A stretch of 64,000 nucleotides of DNA from positions 806,001 through 870,000 of the forward strand of contig NZ_JAMZEK010000003.1 in the NCBI RefSeq assembly GCF_024158035.1. The letters are read 5' to 3'. This DNA is from Dyella lutea (GTDB lineage: Bacteria > Pseudomonadota > Gammaproteobacteria > Xanthomonadales > Rhodanobacteraceae). A program made the position numbers and the translations under genes. This document shows positions 13,143 through 21,925 of this stretch, piece by piece (the stretch's first letter is position 1; each line of letters opens with the position of its first letter). Under the pieces are notes generated by a model. That model was not told the origin of the DNA, did no database searches, and saw only the letters and a program-made list of their open reading frames with translations.

Positions 13143-13226
13143 TTGAAGCGGGGGTGCCTGGCGATGAGCCGGGCTGAGAGAGTCCCTTGGAACCTGATCC
13201 GGTTCGCACCGGCGTAGGGAGCTTGC
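13143..13226 (+). promoter_or_regulatory. Thiamine pyrophosphate (TPP, THI-box) riboswitch
   Basis: The conserved THI-box elements occur in order. They are GGGGTGC at 13151-13157, GCTGAGA at 13173-13179, CTTGGAACC leading into ACCTGATCCGG at 13192-13202, and CACCGGCGTAGGGA at 13207-13220. The outer stem AAGC (13146-13149)/GCTT (13221-13224) closes the element. It lies 75 bases before the TonB-receptor ATG. TPP binding should switch off translation or transcription of the receptor and pnuT. No separate terminator is obvious, so sequestration of the start region seems more likely. Confidence 0.95.
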
Positions 13227-13300
13227 AGCAACCATGGCGCACGTCCGTGCGTCGTGCGCGCGCCGTCGCTTCGTCCTGCCCATTCGAGACGACGACGACC

Positions 13301-15499
13301 ATGACCCTGCCCCGCACGCCCCTCGCCACCGCCCTGCTCGCCGCCCTGGCGGTCGCGCCGCTGTGCGCCCACGCTGTCGACGACGCCGGCCACGACCCGG
13401 CGCAGGCGAAGAAACTCGGGACGGTGCAGGTCACCGCCAACGCCGACAAGGGCTACCACGCCGACAGCTCGCAGGTAGACACCTTCGGCAGCTTCGGCAA
13501 CGCGCCGCTGCACGACACGCCGGCCTCGGTCACCGTGATCACCCGCGACCTGATCGACGACCGCCAGCCGCGCACGCTCAGCGAGCTGGTGCGCACCGAC
13601 GCGTCGGTCGGCGACAACTACGCGCCGGTGGGCTACTACCAGGACCTGGCAATCCGCGGCTTCGTGCTCGACCTGGCCACCGCCTACCGCATGAACGACA
13701 TGACCATCAACGGCGAGCAACTCACGCCGCTGGAGGACAAGCAGCGGGTGGAGATCCTCAAGGGCCTGGGTGGCCTGGAGGCCGGCATCATCGCGCCGGG
13801 CGGCATCGTCAACTACGTGACCAAACGCCCGGCCGACGTGCGCACGGCCACGTTGGGCACCGACTCGCACGGCTCGCGCTACGCCGCGGTCGACGTCGGC
13901 GGCTGGCTCACACCGAGCTTCGGCCTGCGCGTGAACGCGGCGCACGAGGCCATGCACTCCTACGTCGAGCACACGCCGGGCCGGCGCAGCTTCCTCTCGC
14001 TCGCCGCCGACTGGAAGATCAGCGACCGCGCCACGCTGCAACTGGACACCGACTACCAGACCAGCGGCCAGCGCTCGGTGTCCGGCTACCAGTTGCTCGG
14101 CGGCACGACGATCCCGACGCATCCGAGCAACACCCGCCTGCTCGGCTACGAGCCGTGGCAGCAGCCGGTCGGCATCCACTCCAGCAACACCACCGCGCGC
14201 TTCAACTACCGCTTCAGCGACCGCTGGAGCGCCCGGCTCTCGGCCGGCCACAGCCACACCGTGATCAACGACAACGTCGCGTTCGCCTACGGTTGCTTCT
14301 ACGCCCCACAGTGCGCCACCGGCGCCTACCCGGGCAATTTCTTCGCACCCAACGGCGACTACGACATCTACGATTTCCGCAGCCCGGGCGACACCCGCCA
14401 GAACGACGAGGTGCGTGCCGTGCTCAAGGGCGGCTTCGACACCGGCAGCATCAGCCAGGAAGTCAGCCTCGGCGCCAGCGCCTTCCGCCGCACGCTGGAC
14501 CAGCGGCCTTATGTCTACGACTACGTCGGCACCGGCAACATCGACCAGGTGATCCCGCCGTATTTCGCGCCTTCGCCGAACCAGCCCGGTCCGTCGGCGC
14601 GCACGTTCAGCAGCTGGCAGCGCGCACTGTTCGGCATGGACCGCATCCACCTCGGCGAGCAGTGGCAGGTGCTGGCCGGCGCCCGCTTCGTGCGCCTGCA
14701 CGAGCGCGCGTGGGACGACAGCGGCCGGGTGCTCCTACGCGACACCCGCCTGAGCAAGACCCTGCCGCAGGCGGCGGTGATGTGGCAGCCACGCGCGCCG
14801 CTGACCGTCTATGCCAGCTACAGCGAGAACCTCGCGCTGGGCGCCGAGGCGCCGTACTGGACCAGCAACGGCGGCCAGATGCTGGCCCCGCTGCACTCGC
14901 GGCAGATCGAGGCTGGCGTAAAGTACGACTGGAGCGACGCGCTGAGCCTGCGTGCGGCGCTGTACCGCATCCGCCAGCCCTACCAGTTCGCGCAGCCGGA
15001 CCACTCGGCGGCCGGCTTCACCTTCGTGCAGCGCGGCCAGGAAGCGCACACCGGCCTGGAGCTGGGCGCCGACGGCCGGATCAGCGACGACCTGCGCCTC
15101 ACCGCCAGCGCGAACCTGATCCAGGCCCGCGCCAGCCACAGCGGCACGCCGGCCTATGAAGGCCACCAGATCATCAACGTGCCGCGCCTGCGCACCTCGG
15201 TGTACATGGACTACCGGCTGCCGTTCGCGCACGCGCTCGGCCTGCTGGCCGGCTGGCGCTACGCGAGCGCCAATCCGGCCACGCCCGACGGCCATGTCCG
15301 CGTGCCTGCGTACAACGTGTTCGACGCCGGCCTGCGCTACACCACGATCTGGAGCGATCACCCGATGACCTGGCACCTGAGCGTGGACAATCTGTTCAAC
15401 CGCTTCTACTGGCGCGACACCGGCAGCACCGGCGGCGACAGCTACCTGTTCCCGGGCGCGCCGCGTTTGGCGCGACTGTCGGTCACGGTCGGGTTCTGA
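13301..15499 (+). CDS. TonB-dependent outer-membrane receptor, thiamine-regulated
   Basis: A 732-residue TonB-dependent receptor. It has a signal peptide (TLPRTPLATALLAALAVAPL, cleavage near AHA), a plug domain with DTPASVTVITRDLIDDRQP and YQDLAIRGFVLD, and a C-terminal beta-barrel ending in LARLSVTVGF with the terminal Phe recognised by BamA. Overall it resembles siderophore-type receptors. The TPP riboswitch upstream and pnuT two bases downstream argue that it imports thiamine or a thiamine-like compound across the outer membrane, powered by TonB. The ATG giving MTLPRTP was chosen because the signal peptide begins there and upstream codons lie inside the riboswitch. Confidence 0.92.
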   Translation: MTLPRTPLATALLAALAVAPLCAHAVDDAGHDPAQAKKLGTVQVTANADKGYHADSSQVDTFGSFGNAPLHDTPASVTVITRDLIDDRQPRTLSELVRTDASVGDNYAPVGYYQDLAIRGFVLDLATAYRMNDMTINGEQLTPLEDKQRVEILKGLGGLEAGIIAPGGIVNYVTKRPADVRTATLGTDSHGSRYAAVDVGGWLTPSFGLRVNAAHEAMHSYVEHTPGRRSFLSLAADWKISDRATLQLDTDYQTSGQRSVSGYQLLGGTTIPTHPSNTRLLGYEPWQQPVGIHSSNTTARFNYRFSDRWSARLSAGHSHTVINDNVAFAYGCFYAPQCATGAYPGNFFAPNGDYDIYDFRSPGDTRQNDEVRAVLKGGFDTGSISQEVSLGASAFRRTLDQRPYVYDYVGTGNIDQVIPPYFAPSPNQPGPSARTFSSWQRALFGMDRIHLGEQWQVLAGARFVRLHERAWDDSGRVLLRDTRLSKTLPQAAVMWQPRAPLTVYASYSENLALGAEAPYWTSNGGQMLAPLHSRQIEAGVKYDWSDALSLRAALYRIRQPYQFAQPDHSAAGFTFVQRGQEAHTGLELGADGRISDDLRLTASANLIQARASHSGTPAYEGHQIINVPRLRTSVYMDYRLPFAHALGLLAGWRYASANPATPDGHVRVPAYNVFDAGLRYTTIWSDHPMTWHLSVDNLFNRFYWRDTGSTGGDSYLFPGAPRLARLSVTVGF

Positions 15500-15501
15500 T
15501 C

Positions 15502-16077
15502 GTGTCCTGGGTCGAGCTGACCGGAGCGGTGATCAGCGCCTGGGCGGTGTGGCTGACCGCGCGCCGGCGGCCGCTGTGCTGGCCGGTCGGCCTGGCCTCG
15601 GTGCTGGTCTACGGCGGCATCTTCGTCGATGCCAAGCTGTACTCCGATGCCCTGCTGCAGGTGGCGTTCGCCGGCCTGATCGTCTACGGCTGGCAGCGCT
15701 GGCGGCGCAACCTCGACGACGACGGCCGGGTGCAGGTGGCGCCGCTGCCGTTCGGCGAGGCGGTGGGGCACACCGCCCTCGGCGTGATCGGCGCGCTGGC
15801 GCTGGGCTATGCCATGCATCGCTGGACCGACGCCGCCCTGCCCTGGCTGGACGCTGCACTGACCAGCTTCAGCCTGGTCGCGCAGTGGTGGCAGGGACGG
15901 CGGCACCTGGCGGCCTGGTGGCTGTGGATCCTGGTCGACGTAATCTACGTGGGTGAATACGTCTACAAGGACCTGCTGATCACCTCGGTGCTTTACGCCG
16001 GCTTCGTGGTACTGGCCATCATGGGATTGCGCGAGTGGCAGCAGGCGCGTGGTGAGGTGCCGGCCGTCGCAGCTTGA
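15502..16077 (+). CDS. pnuT: Thiamine transporter of the PnuC/PnuT family
   Basis: A 191-residue inner-membrane protein with about seven hydrophobic segments of the NMN-transporter (PnuC) fold. Family features are RRPLCWPVGLASVLVYGGIF near the N-terminus, the paired-Trp segment LVAQWWQGRR and WLWILVDVIYVGEYVYKDLL near the C-terminus. PnuC-type proteins facilitate diffusion of vitamins that are trapped by phosphorylation inside. The TPP riboswitch and TonB receptor upstream identify thiamine as the likely substrate rather than nicotinamide riboside. The GTG start lies two bases after the receptor stop, so the pair is translationally close and shares riboswitch control. Confidence 0.9.
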   Translation: MSWVELTGAVISAWAVWLTARRRPLCWPVGLASVLVYGGIFVDAKLYSDALLQVAFAGLIVYGWQRWRRNLDDDGRVQVAPLPFGEAVGHTALGVIGALALGYAMHRWTDAALPWLDAALTSFSLVAQWWQGRRHLAAWWLWILVDVIYVGEYVYKDLLITSVLYAGFVVLAIMGLREWQQARGEVPAVAA

Positions 16078-16142
16078 AGCGGCGCCCGCGCGCCCGGCAT
16101 GCGAAGATGGTGCTACCCGCCCCCACTCCTTTTCCGTTGGAC

Positions 16143-16499
16143 ATGGCTTCGAGCAACTACGACTTCCGACAGTTCCAGGCCGAACTGGCCGCGCTGGACC
16201 AGGCCAAGGAAAAGGCGACACCCGAACCGGCACCGGCCATCCCGGCCCCGGCCCCGGCCCCGGCACCGGCTCCGGCCAAGCGCGGTCGCGGCCGCCCCAG
16301 CACCAAGGCCGCCGAGGCCGAGCGGATGGCCCGGGCCCGCGAGGAATTCCACGCCCTGCGCACGAAATACCAGCTGGGCGTCGGCGACGTGGTGGCGTTC
16401 TTCCCGGAAGAGGAAGGCATCGCCTACCTGCAGGCCCTGCTCGCCCAGCCGCAGCCGCGCCGCCGGCGCAAACGGACCGACGGCCCGGTCGACAATTAG
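16143..16499 (+). CDS. Small basic protein with an AT-hook-like motif, function unknown
   Basis: A 118-residue protein I do not recognise as a named family. It has an acidic-neutral N-terminus (NYDFRQFQAELAALDQAKEK) and a proline/alanine-repeat linker of about 20 residues made of PAPAPA units. An AT-hook-like KRGRGRPS follows, then a predicted helix (AEAERMARAREEFHALRTKY) and a region VGDVVAFFPEEEGIAYLQALL. The C-terminus is very basic (RRRRKR). A nucleoid-binding role is plausible from the AT-hook and charge pattern, but unproven. An in-frame ATG at 16107 is an alternative start. Its TAG overlaps the stop of convergent kdpE. Confidence 0.6.
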   Translation: MASSNYDFRQFQAELAALDQAKEKATPEPAPAIPAPAPAPAPAPAKRGRGRPSTKAAEAERMARAREEFHALRTKYQLGVGDVVAFFPEEEGIAYLQALLAQPQPRRRRKRTDGPVDN

Positions 16500-17206
16500 C
16501 CCGCTTCCTCTCCCAGGAAGCGATAACCCACGCCCGGCTCGGTCTTGAGCCAACGCGGCTCGGCCGGATCATCGCCCAGCTTCTGGCGCAGGCGGCCGAT
16601 CACGATGCGCAGGTAGTGGGTGTCCTGCACGTGGGTGGCGCCCCACACCTCGCGCAGCAGCTGCTGCTGGCTGACCACCCGGCCGGCGTGACGCAGCAGC
16701 AGGGCCAGCACGGCGTATTCCTTGCGGGTCAGCGCGACCGGCTCACCGTCCAGTGTCACCTCACGCCTCAGCTGATCCACCACCAGACGGCCGTCGTCGT
16801 AGCGCGGTGCGGCGTCCGGCGCTGTCGTCGCGGCCACCCGGCTGCGCAACAGCACGCGCAGCCGCGCCATCAGCTCCTGGATACCGAACGGCTTGGTCAC
16901 ATAGTCGTTGGCGCCGTTGTCCAGCGCGCGCACCTTCTGTGCCTCGCTGTCGCGCACCGACAGCATCAGCACGGGTACCTGGCTCCACTGGCGCAGCTCG
17001 GCCAGCACCTCGTGGCCCTCGCGGTCCGGCAGGCCGATGTCGAGGATCACCAGATCCGGCGATTGGGTAGCGGCCAGTGCCAGGCCTTCCTCGGCCGTGG
17101 CCGCCTGCAGCACTTGATAGCCCTCGGCGCGCAGGCCGATGTCGAGGAAGCGGCGGATCTGCGCTTCGTCGTCGATCACGAGCACGCGCGGTGCGGATGC
17201 TGTCAT
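16496..17206 (-). CDS. kdpE: Two-component response regulator KdpE-type
   Basis: A 236-residue OmpR/PhoB-class regulator. The receiver domain has VLVIDDEAQIRRFL and the phospho-acceptor Asp56 in LVILDIGLPD, with VLMLSVRD and DYVTKPFG. The C-terminal winged-helix DNA-binding domain includes VALTRKEYAVLALLLRHAG and DTHYLRIVIGRLRQKLGDDP. The closing KTEPGVGYRF is very close to KdpE. KdpE controls potassium uptake genes in answer to the sensor KdpD. Its ATG overlaps the stop codon of the upstream sensor gene (ATGA), so the two are co-translated. The nearest transport gene is kup rather than kdpFABC. Confidence 0.92.
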   Translation of the reverse strand: MTASAPRVLVIDDEAQIRRFLDIGLRAEGYQVLQAATAEEGLALAATQSPDLVILDIGLPDREGHEVLAELRQWSQVPVLMLSVRDSEAQKVRALDNGANDYVTKPFGIQELMARLRVLLRSRVAATTAPDAAPRYDDGRLVVDQLRREVTLDGEPVALTRKEYAVLALLLRHAGRVVSQQQLLREVWGATHVQDTHYLRIVIGRLRQKLGDDPAEPRWLKTEPGVGYRFLGEEAG

Positions 17207-18741
17207 GGGCCAGGCTCCGGTGCGGGCGGCAACGGCAGGACGATACGGATCACGGTGCCGCCACCCTCGCCGGGCAGCGCCTCAATCGAGCCGCCGTGTG
17301 CGCCGATCATGCCACGGCAGATCGACAGGCCCAGGCCAGTGCCCTTGTGGCCACGGTCGCCGCGCGAGACGGAATAAAACATGTCGAAGATGCGCGCACG
17401 CTCGGCCTCGGGAATGCCGGGCCCGCGGTCGGCCACGCGGATCACCAGCCGCTCGCCATCCACGGCAAGGTCCACCGTCACCGGCGCACCGGGCGGCGAG
17501 AAGTGCGCGGCATTCTCCAGCACGTTGAACAACGCCTGCTCGATCAGCGCCGGATGCACGTAGAGCAATACTGTCGCCTCCGGCAAATGGGTCTCGACCG
17601 CCTGCTCCGGGTAATAGCGGCGCAGCCGCCCGATCGCCGCCCGCGCGATCTCGGCGGCATCGACCCAGTCGCGCTGCAGCTTCAGCGTGCCGTGACCGAG
17701 CCGGGTCATGTCGAGCAGATTCTGGATGTAGCGGTCCAGCCGCTGGCCTTCGTCGAGGATCGACTGCAGCAGTTCGCCACGCTCGTGCGGCGCCAGTTGG
17801 TCGTCGTAACTGGCCAGTGTGCCGGCCGCGCCGATCATCGCCGCCAGCGGCGAACGCAGGTCGTGCGACACGGAAGACAGCAGCGCGTTGCGCAGGCGCT
17901 CGGTCTCGCCCTGCACACGGGCCTGCTCCAGCGCTTCGGCCAGACGCGCGCGCTCGAGCACGCGCGCGATGTCGGCCAACATCGCCAGTGCCAGCTCGCG
18001 GCGCGGCAGGTCCGGCCCCACGTCCTCGTCCGCCAGCGACAGCACCACCAGTCCCGCGGCCGGCGCCAGCGGATCGACCGGCAGCAGCCAGCAGCCGATC
18101 CCGGCGAAGTTCGCCTCGTAGCGACCGGCAGCGCGCGCATGGGCAGCGACCCAGCTGGCGGCAGCCAGCTCCTCCGGCCCGAGTTCCGGCGCATCGGACG
18201 AGGCAGCGACCACCGCCAGCGCCCCCCGCGGATCCGGCGCGAACAGCACGACGCCGCCGGAGAGCGTGCGTGCAAGGGCCACCACCGCGGTGTCGCGCAC
18301 CGCCTGCAGCCCGCCGCAACCGGCCAGTCGCTTACCGAGGTCGAGCAGCGCACGCGCGCGCCACTGCGCCTCGCGCAGGCCTTCCACCTGGGTCGACAGC
18401 CGCGTCGCCAGCCGGCTGCAGACCAGCGCGACCGCTAGGAACAACCCCACCGCCAGCAGGTCGTCCGGTCGCTCGATCGCCAGCGTGTAGCGCGGTTCGG
18501 TGAAGAAGAAGTTATAGCCGACGAAGCACAGCAGCGCGGTGTAGACCGCCACGGTCATGCGCGTGCGCACCGCTACCACCAGCACCGCGGTGAGGAACAC
18601 CAGGGCCAGGTTCGCCACCGAGAGATAGCGCTGCGCGACGAAGGCCAGCGCAAAGCCCAGCACCGCGACCGCGGTGGCGAACAGGTAGTCGCCAAGCCGG
18701 CGCGAGGCCGGCGACGGCTGCGGGCGGGAAACGTCGTTCAT
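17203..18741 (-). CDS. kdpD: Shortened KdpD-like sensor histidine kinase lacking the N-terminal KdpD/Usp domains
   Basis: A 512-residue membrane kinase. Four transmembrane helices of the DUF4118 type cover residues about 18-110 (VGYNFFFTEPRYTLAI is typical of KdpD). A GAF-like domain follows at about 125-262. The phospho-acceptor is His293 in SVSHDLRSPLAAMIG, followed by an ATPase domain with NVLENAAHFSPPGAPV and GHKGTGLGLSICRGMI. Full-length KdpD is near 890 residues. Here the cytoplasmic N-terminal sensor half with its ATP-binding motifs is absent, and the 115 bases upstream cannot encode it. The pair kdpD-kdpE is adjacent to kup, so it may regulate that transporter. Start MNDVSRP was chosen as the last Met before the first helix. 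Confidence 0.88.
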   Translation of the reverse strand: MNDVSRPQPSPASRRLGDYLFATAVAVLGFALAFVAQRYLSVANLALVFLTAVLVVAVRTRMTVAVYTALLCFVGYNFFFTEPRYTLAIERPDDLLAVGLFLAVALVCSRLATRLSTQVEGLREAQWRARALLDLGKRLAGCGGLQAVRDTAVVALARTLSGGVVLFAPDPRGALAVVAASSDAPELGPEELAAASWVAAHARAAGRYEANFAGIGCWLLPVDPLAPAAGLVVLSLADEDVGPDLPRRELALAMLADIARVLERARLAEALEQARVQGETERLRNALLSSVSHDLRSPLAAMIGAAGTLASYDDQLAPHERGELLQSILDEGQRLDRYIQNLLDMTRLGHGTLKLQRDWVDAAEIARAAIGRLRRYYPEQAVETHLPEATVLLYVHPALIEQALFNVLENAAHFSPPGAPVTVDLAVDGERLVIRVADRGPGIPEAERARIFDMFYSVSRGDRGHKGTGLGLSICRGMIGAHGGSIEALPGEGGGTVIRIVLPLPPAPEPGP

Positions 18742-18856
18742 GCGGTCCGATCCGAGGCTGCCGGCCCACGTTAGTGCATCGCCCAGCCCGTCGGCGAGGG
18801 GCCGCGCCGGACCGCCCGCCACCGCGCGGCCGCCGGCGGAATCCGTGGCCAAGCGA

Positions 18857-20731
18857 CTAGATCTCCACCTGCGCCCCGAGCTCGATCAGGCGGTTGCCGG
18901 GGATGCGGAAGAACGCCGTCGCCGGCATCGCGTTGCGCGCCAGCAGCACGAACAGCTTTTCCCGCCACAGCGCCATCCCCGGCCGCCGACTGCCGGCAAC
19001 GATGCTCTCGCGCGAGACAAAGAACGTGGTGTCCATCATGTCGAAGTGGATGCCGGTGCGAGCGCACTCGGCCAGCCGTGCCGGTACGTCCGGATCCTCG
19101 GCGAAGCCGAAGCGCAGGCGCAGCCGCGCGAAGCCGCCTTCCAGCGGCGTCCACTCGATGTGCTGGTCCTCGTCGGCCACCGGCTCGTCCAGCGTCTCCA
19201 CCGTCAGCATCACGTTGCGTTCGTGCAGCACCTTGTTGTGCTTGAGGTTGTGCAGCAGCGCATGCGGCACGGCATTGCCGTTGCCGGTGAGGAACACCGC
19301 GGTGCCGGCCACGCGCACCGGCGGATGCTCGCTCATGTTCACGATGAACGGCGCCAGCGCCAGGCCGCCCTGCTGGATCTCGCGCACCACCAGTTCACGG
19401 CCGCGACGCCAGGTGGTCATCAGCAGGAATACCACCAGCCCCAGTGCCAGCGGGAACCAGCCGCCGGATTCGATCTTGATGATGTTGGCGCTGAAGAAGC
19501 CCAGGTCCACCACCAGCAGGCCGGTGCCGGTGGCGACCACCGCCGCCCAGCTCCAGCGCCACTGGATGCGCGCCACGGTGAGAGCCAGCAGCGTGGTGAT
19601 CACCATCGTGCCGGTCACCGCGATGCCGTAGGCCGAACCCAGGTTGTCCGAGGAGCGGAAACCGACCACGGCCAGCACGATCAGCACCACCAGCGCGCGG
19701 TTGATCCACGGCACGTAGACCTGGCCGGACATTTCCTGCGAGGTGTGCACCACCTGCATGCGCGGCACATAGCCGAGCTGCATCGCCTCGCGGGTCATCG
19801 AGAACGCGCCGGAAATCACCGCCTGCGAGGCGATCACCGTGGCCGCCGTGGCCAACCCGATCATCGGGTACAGCAGCGTCCGCGGCACCAGGTGGTAGAA
19901 CGGGTTGGCCACCGTGGCCGGGTCCATCAGCACCAGCGCCCCCTGGCCGAAGTAGTTCAGCAGCAGCGCCGGCAACACGAAGCTGAACCAGGCGACCCGG
20001 ATCGGTCCCCTGCCGAAATGTCCCATGTCCGCATAGAGCGCCTCGGTACCGGTCACCGCCAGCACCACCGCCCCCAGGGCGAAGAACGCCTCGGCATGGT
20101 TGTGGGTGAAGAACTCTATGGCATAGGTCGGCAGCAACGCGTAGAGCACGGTCGGATGGCGGGCGATACCCATCACACCCAGCGCCGCAATGGCCACGAA
20201 CCACACCGCGCAGACCGGACCGAACACCGCGCCGATGCGCGCCGTGCCGTGCCGCTGCAACCAGCCCAGGCCGAGGATCACGCCCACGGTGATCGGCACC
20301 ACGTAATGGGCCAGCTCCGGCGTGGCGACCTTCAAGCCTTCCACCGCCGACAGCACCGAGATGGCCGGCGTGATCACGCCGTCGCCGTAGAACAGCGCGG
20401 CGCCGAACAAGCCCAGCAGCACCAGGCCCCAGCGCAGCTGCGGACGATCCCGGGTGCAGCGCTGGGCCAGCGCCATCAGCGCCATGATGCCGCCCTCGCC
20501 CTTGTTGTCGGCACGCATGATGAACAGCAGGTACTTCACCGACACCACGATGATCAGCGCCCAGAACACCAGGCTCAGGGCGCCGAGCACGTTGTCGTGC
20601 GAGGCCGGCACGCCGTGTGGACCGAACACTTCCTTCAGCGTGTACAGCGGGCTGGTGCCGATGTCGCCGTAAACCACGCCCACGGCGCCGAGGGCCAGCG
20701 CGGCCATGCGGCGCGACGAAACAGCTTGCAT
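18857..20731 (-). CDS. kup: Kup-type low-affinity potassium transporter
   Basis: A 624-residue inner-membrane potassium/proton symporter. The N-terminal signature [20 protein letters not shown] is diagnostic for the KUP family. About twelve transmembrane segments follow (for example [20 protein letters not shown] and [14 protein letters not shown]), then a ~170-residue cytoplasmic C-terminal domain. The ATG at 20729-20731 has GGGAGC about eight bases upstream; longer in-frame extension upstream lacks coding character. It is oriented with kdpD-kdpE, 115 bases before kdpD, so the three genes may form one potassium-response transcription unit. Confidence 0.95.
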   Translation of the reverse strand: MQAVSSRRMAALALGAVGVVYGDIGTSPLYTLKEVFGPHGVPASHDNVLGALSLVFWALIIVVSVKYLLFIMRADNKGEGGIMALMALAQRCTRDRPQLRWGLVLLGLFGAALFYGDGVITPAISVLSAVEGLKVATPELAHYVVPITVGVILGLGWLQRHGTARIGAVFGPVCAVWFVAIAALGVMGIARHPTVLYALLPTYAIEFFTHNHAEAFFALGAVVLAVTGTEALYADMGHFGRGPIRVAWFSFVLPALLLNYFGQGALVLMDPATVANPFYHLVPRTLLYPMIGLATAATVIASQAVISGAFSMTREAMQLGYVPRMQVVHTSQEMSGQVYVPWINRALVVLIVLAVVGFRSSDNLGSAYGIAVTGTMVITTLLALTVARIQWRWSWAAVVATGTGLLVVDLGFFSANIIKIESGGWFPLALGLVVFLLMTTWRRGRELVVREIQQGGLALAPFIVNMSEHPPVRVAGTAVFLTGNGNAVPHALLHNLKHNKVLHERNVMLTVETLDEPVADEDQHIEWTPLEGGFARLRLRFGFAEDPDVPARLAECARTGIHFDMMDTTFFVSRESIVAGSRRPGMALWREKLFVLLARNAMPATAFFRIPGNRLIELGAQVEI

Positions 20732-20863
20732 TGCAAAAGCTCCCGGGGGGCGGCCAGACCGGCACCCTAAAACCACGACGACACCGCCCGGCATCGTCTT
20801 GCGTGGCGCACCGCGTATTATCGTCAGGCGGGCATAACGAGAGGATGGCGGATTCGAGCGTCG

Positions 20864-20885
20864 GCATAAAATCTGCGTAAAATTT
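20864..20885. repeat. Tandem 11-bp near-repeat upstream of the MOSC gene
   Basis: GCATAAAATCT (20864-20874) is followed directly by GCGTAAAATTT (20875-20885), two copies differing at two positions, one helical turn apart. They are AT-rich in a GC-rich genome and lie in the 208-base gap between divergent kup and the MOSC gene. They could be a promoter region or a regulator site. Confidence 0.4.
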
Positions 20886-20939
20886 GCCGCATTGCGGCAT
20901 CCTGACGCCGCATACCAGACCCTTTGCCAGAAGCACCCC

Positions 20940-21626
20940 ATGCAGTTGACCACCATCAGCGTTGCCCTTCCCCGCGACGTGTCCCACGGTGACCGCACGG
21001 TCTCCACGGGCATCTTCAAGACGGCGGTGCACGGCCCGGTGCGTGTGCTGACCGAACAACTGGAGGGCGATGGCCAAGCCGATCGGATCCACCACGGCGG
21101 ACCGGACAAGGCGGTGTACGCGTACGCGGCCGAACACTACGACTGGTGGCAGCAGGAACTCGGTCGCGACGATCTCGTCCCCGGACACTTCGGCGAAAAC
21201 CTCACCATCGCCGGACTCGACGAAAACGAGCTTTGCATCGGTGACCAGCTCGCCATCGGCTCGGCCCGCTTCGTGGTGACCCAACCGCGCGTCCCTTGCT
21301 TCAAGCTCGGTCTGCGCTTCGGCGATGCCAGTCTGCCGAAGCGCTTCGCCGATTCGCTGCGTTGCGGGGCCTACCTGCGCGTGCTGGAGCCGGGCATCCT
21401 CGAAGCCGGCAACCCGGTGCAGCGCGTGGCCCGCGGTCACGGCCAGATAGCCATTCGGCCGCTGTTCCACGCCTACCTGCACCCGAACGGACCGGCGGCG
21501 CAGGCGCTGCTGGCCCGTGCGCTGACCGTGCCGGAACTGTCCGCCGAGTGGCGTACCTCGATTGACCGGCGGCTGGCGCGTCGCGATACCGACGGCTTTT
21601 CCCCTGGCAAGGGAGATACTCCGTGA
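20940..21626 (+). CDS. MOSC-domain protein, YiiM-like
   Basis: A 228-residue MOSC-domain protein. MOSC domains handle sulfur or nitrogen substrates bound to the molybdenum cofactor; YiiM-type members reduce N-hydroxylated compounds. Family features are [54 protein letters not shown] and the conserved cysteine in [14 protein letters not shown]. The C-terminal YiiM extension is present. The ATG at 20940 gives [14 protein letters not shown], matching family length. It heads a three-gene unit whose members overlap by four bases, with the next gene starting at a GTG inside its stop. Confidence 0.88.
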   Translation: MQLTTISVALPRDVSHGDRTVSTGIFKTAVHGPVRVLTEQLEGDGQADRIHHGGPDKAVYAYAAEHYDWWQQELGRDDLVPGHFGENLTIAGLDENELCIGDQLAIGSARFVVTQPRVPCFKLGLRFGDASLPKRFADSLRCGAYLRVLEPGILEAGNPVQRVARGHGQIAIRPLFHAYLHPNGPAAQALLARALTVPELSAEWRTSIDRRLARRDTDGFSPGKGDTP

Positions 21627-21925
21627 GCATCCATGTGATCGCGCGCCTGACCGCCCGCCCCGAACATCGCGACGACGTCGCCCACGCCCTCGGCCCACTG
21701 GTCGCCGGCAGCCGTGTCGAGCCGGGCAACCGGCAGTACGACCTGTTCGCTGCGACCGATGGCTCGCCGGTGTTCCACATCGTGGAGGCCTACGACGACG
21801 AAGCCGCCCTGCAGGCGCACCGCGACAGCGCGCACTACCGCACCTACCGCGCAACCATCGCGGACTGGCTGGCGGCGCCGCCCGAGGTCCACGTGCTCGG
21901 GCCGCTCGACGTGGCCGGCGCATGA
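21623..21925 (+). CDS. Antibiotic-biosynthesis monooxygenase (ABM)-fold protein
   Basis: A 100-residue dimeric alpha/beta-barrel protein of the ABM/quinol monooxygenase group. Typical features are an opening VIARLTARPEHRDDVAHAL, a central SRVEPGNRQYDLFA and FHIVEAYDDEAALQAHRDSA, with HYRTYRATIADWL closing the barrel. Such proteins oxidise quinols or act in haem or aldehyde handling without a cofactor; the substrate is unknown. The start is GTG, overlapping the MOSC stop (GTGA). Its own stop overlaps the next ATG, so it is strongly coupled in the operon. Confidence 0.82.
   Translation: MSIHVIARLTARPEHRDDVAHALGPLVAGSRVEPGNRQYDLFAATDGSPVFHIVEAYDDEAALQAHRDSAHYRTYRATIADWLAAPPEVHVLGPLDVAGA

Noticed and set aside
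17203-18856. KdpD shortened by a frameshift, with its N-terminal half out of frame upstream
   Set aside because: Only 115 bases separate kdpD from kup, far too few for the missing ~380 residues, and no KdpD-domain motif occurs in any frame there.
18740-20770. 676-codon plus-strand frame opposite kup
   Set aside because: His/Gln/Arg-rich low-complexity translation without any family resemblance; kup is complete on the minus strand.
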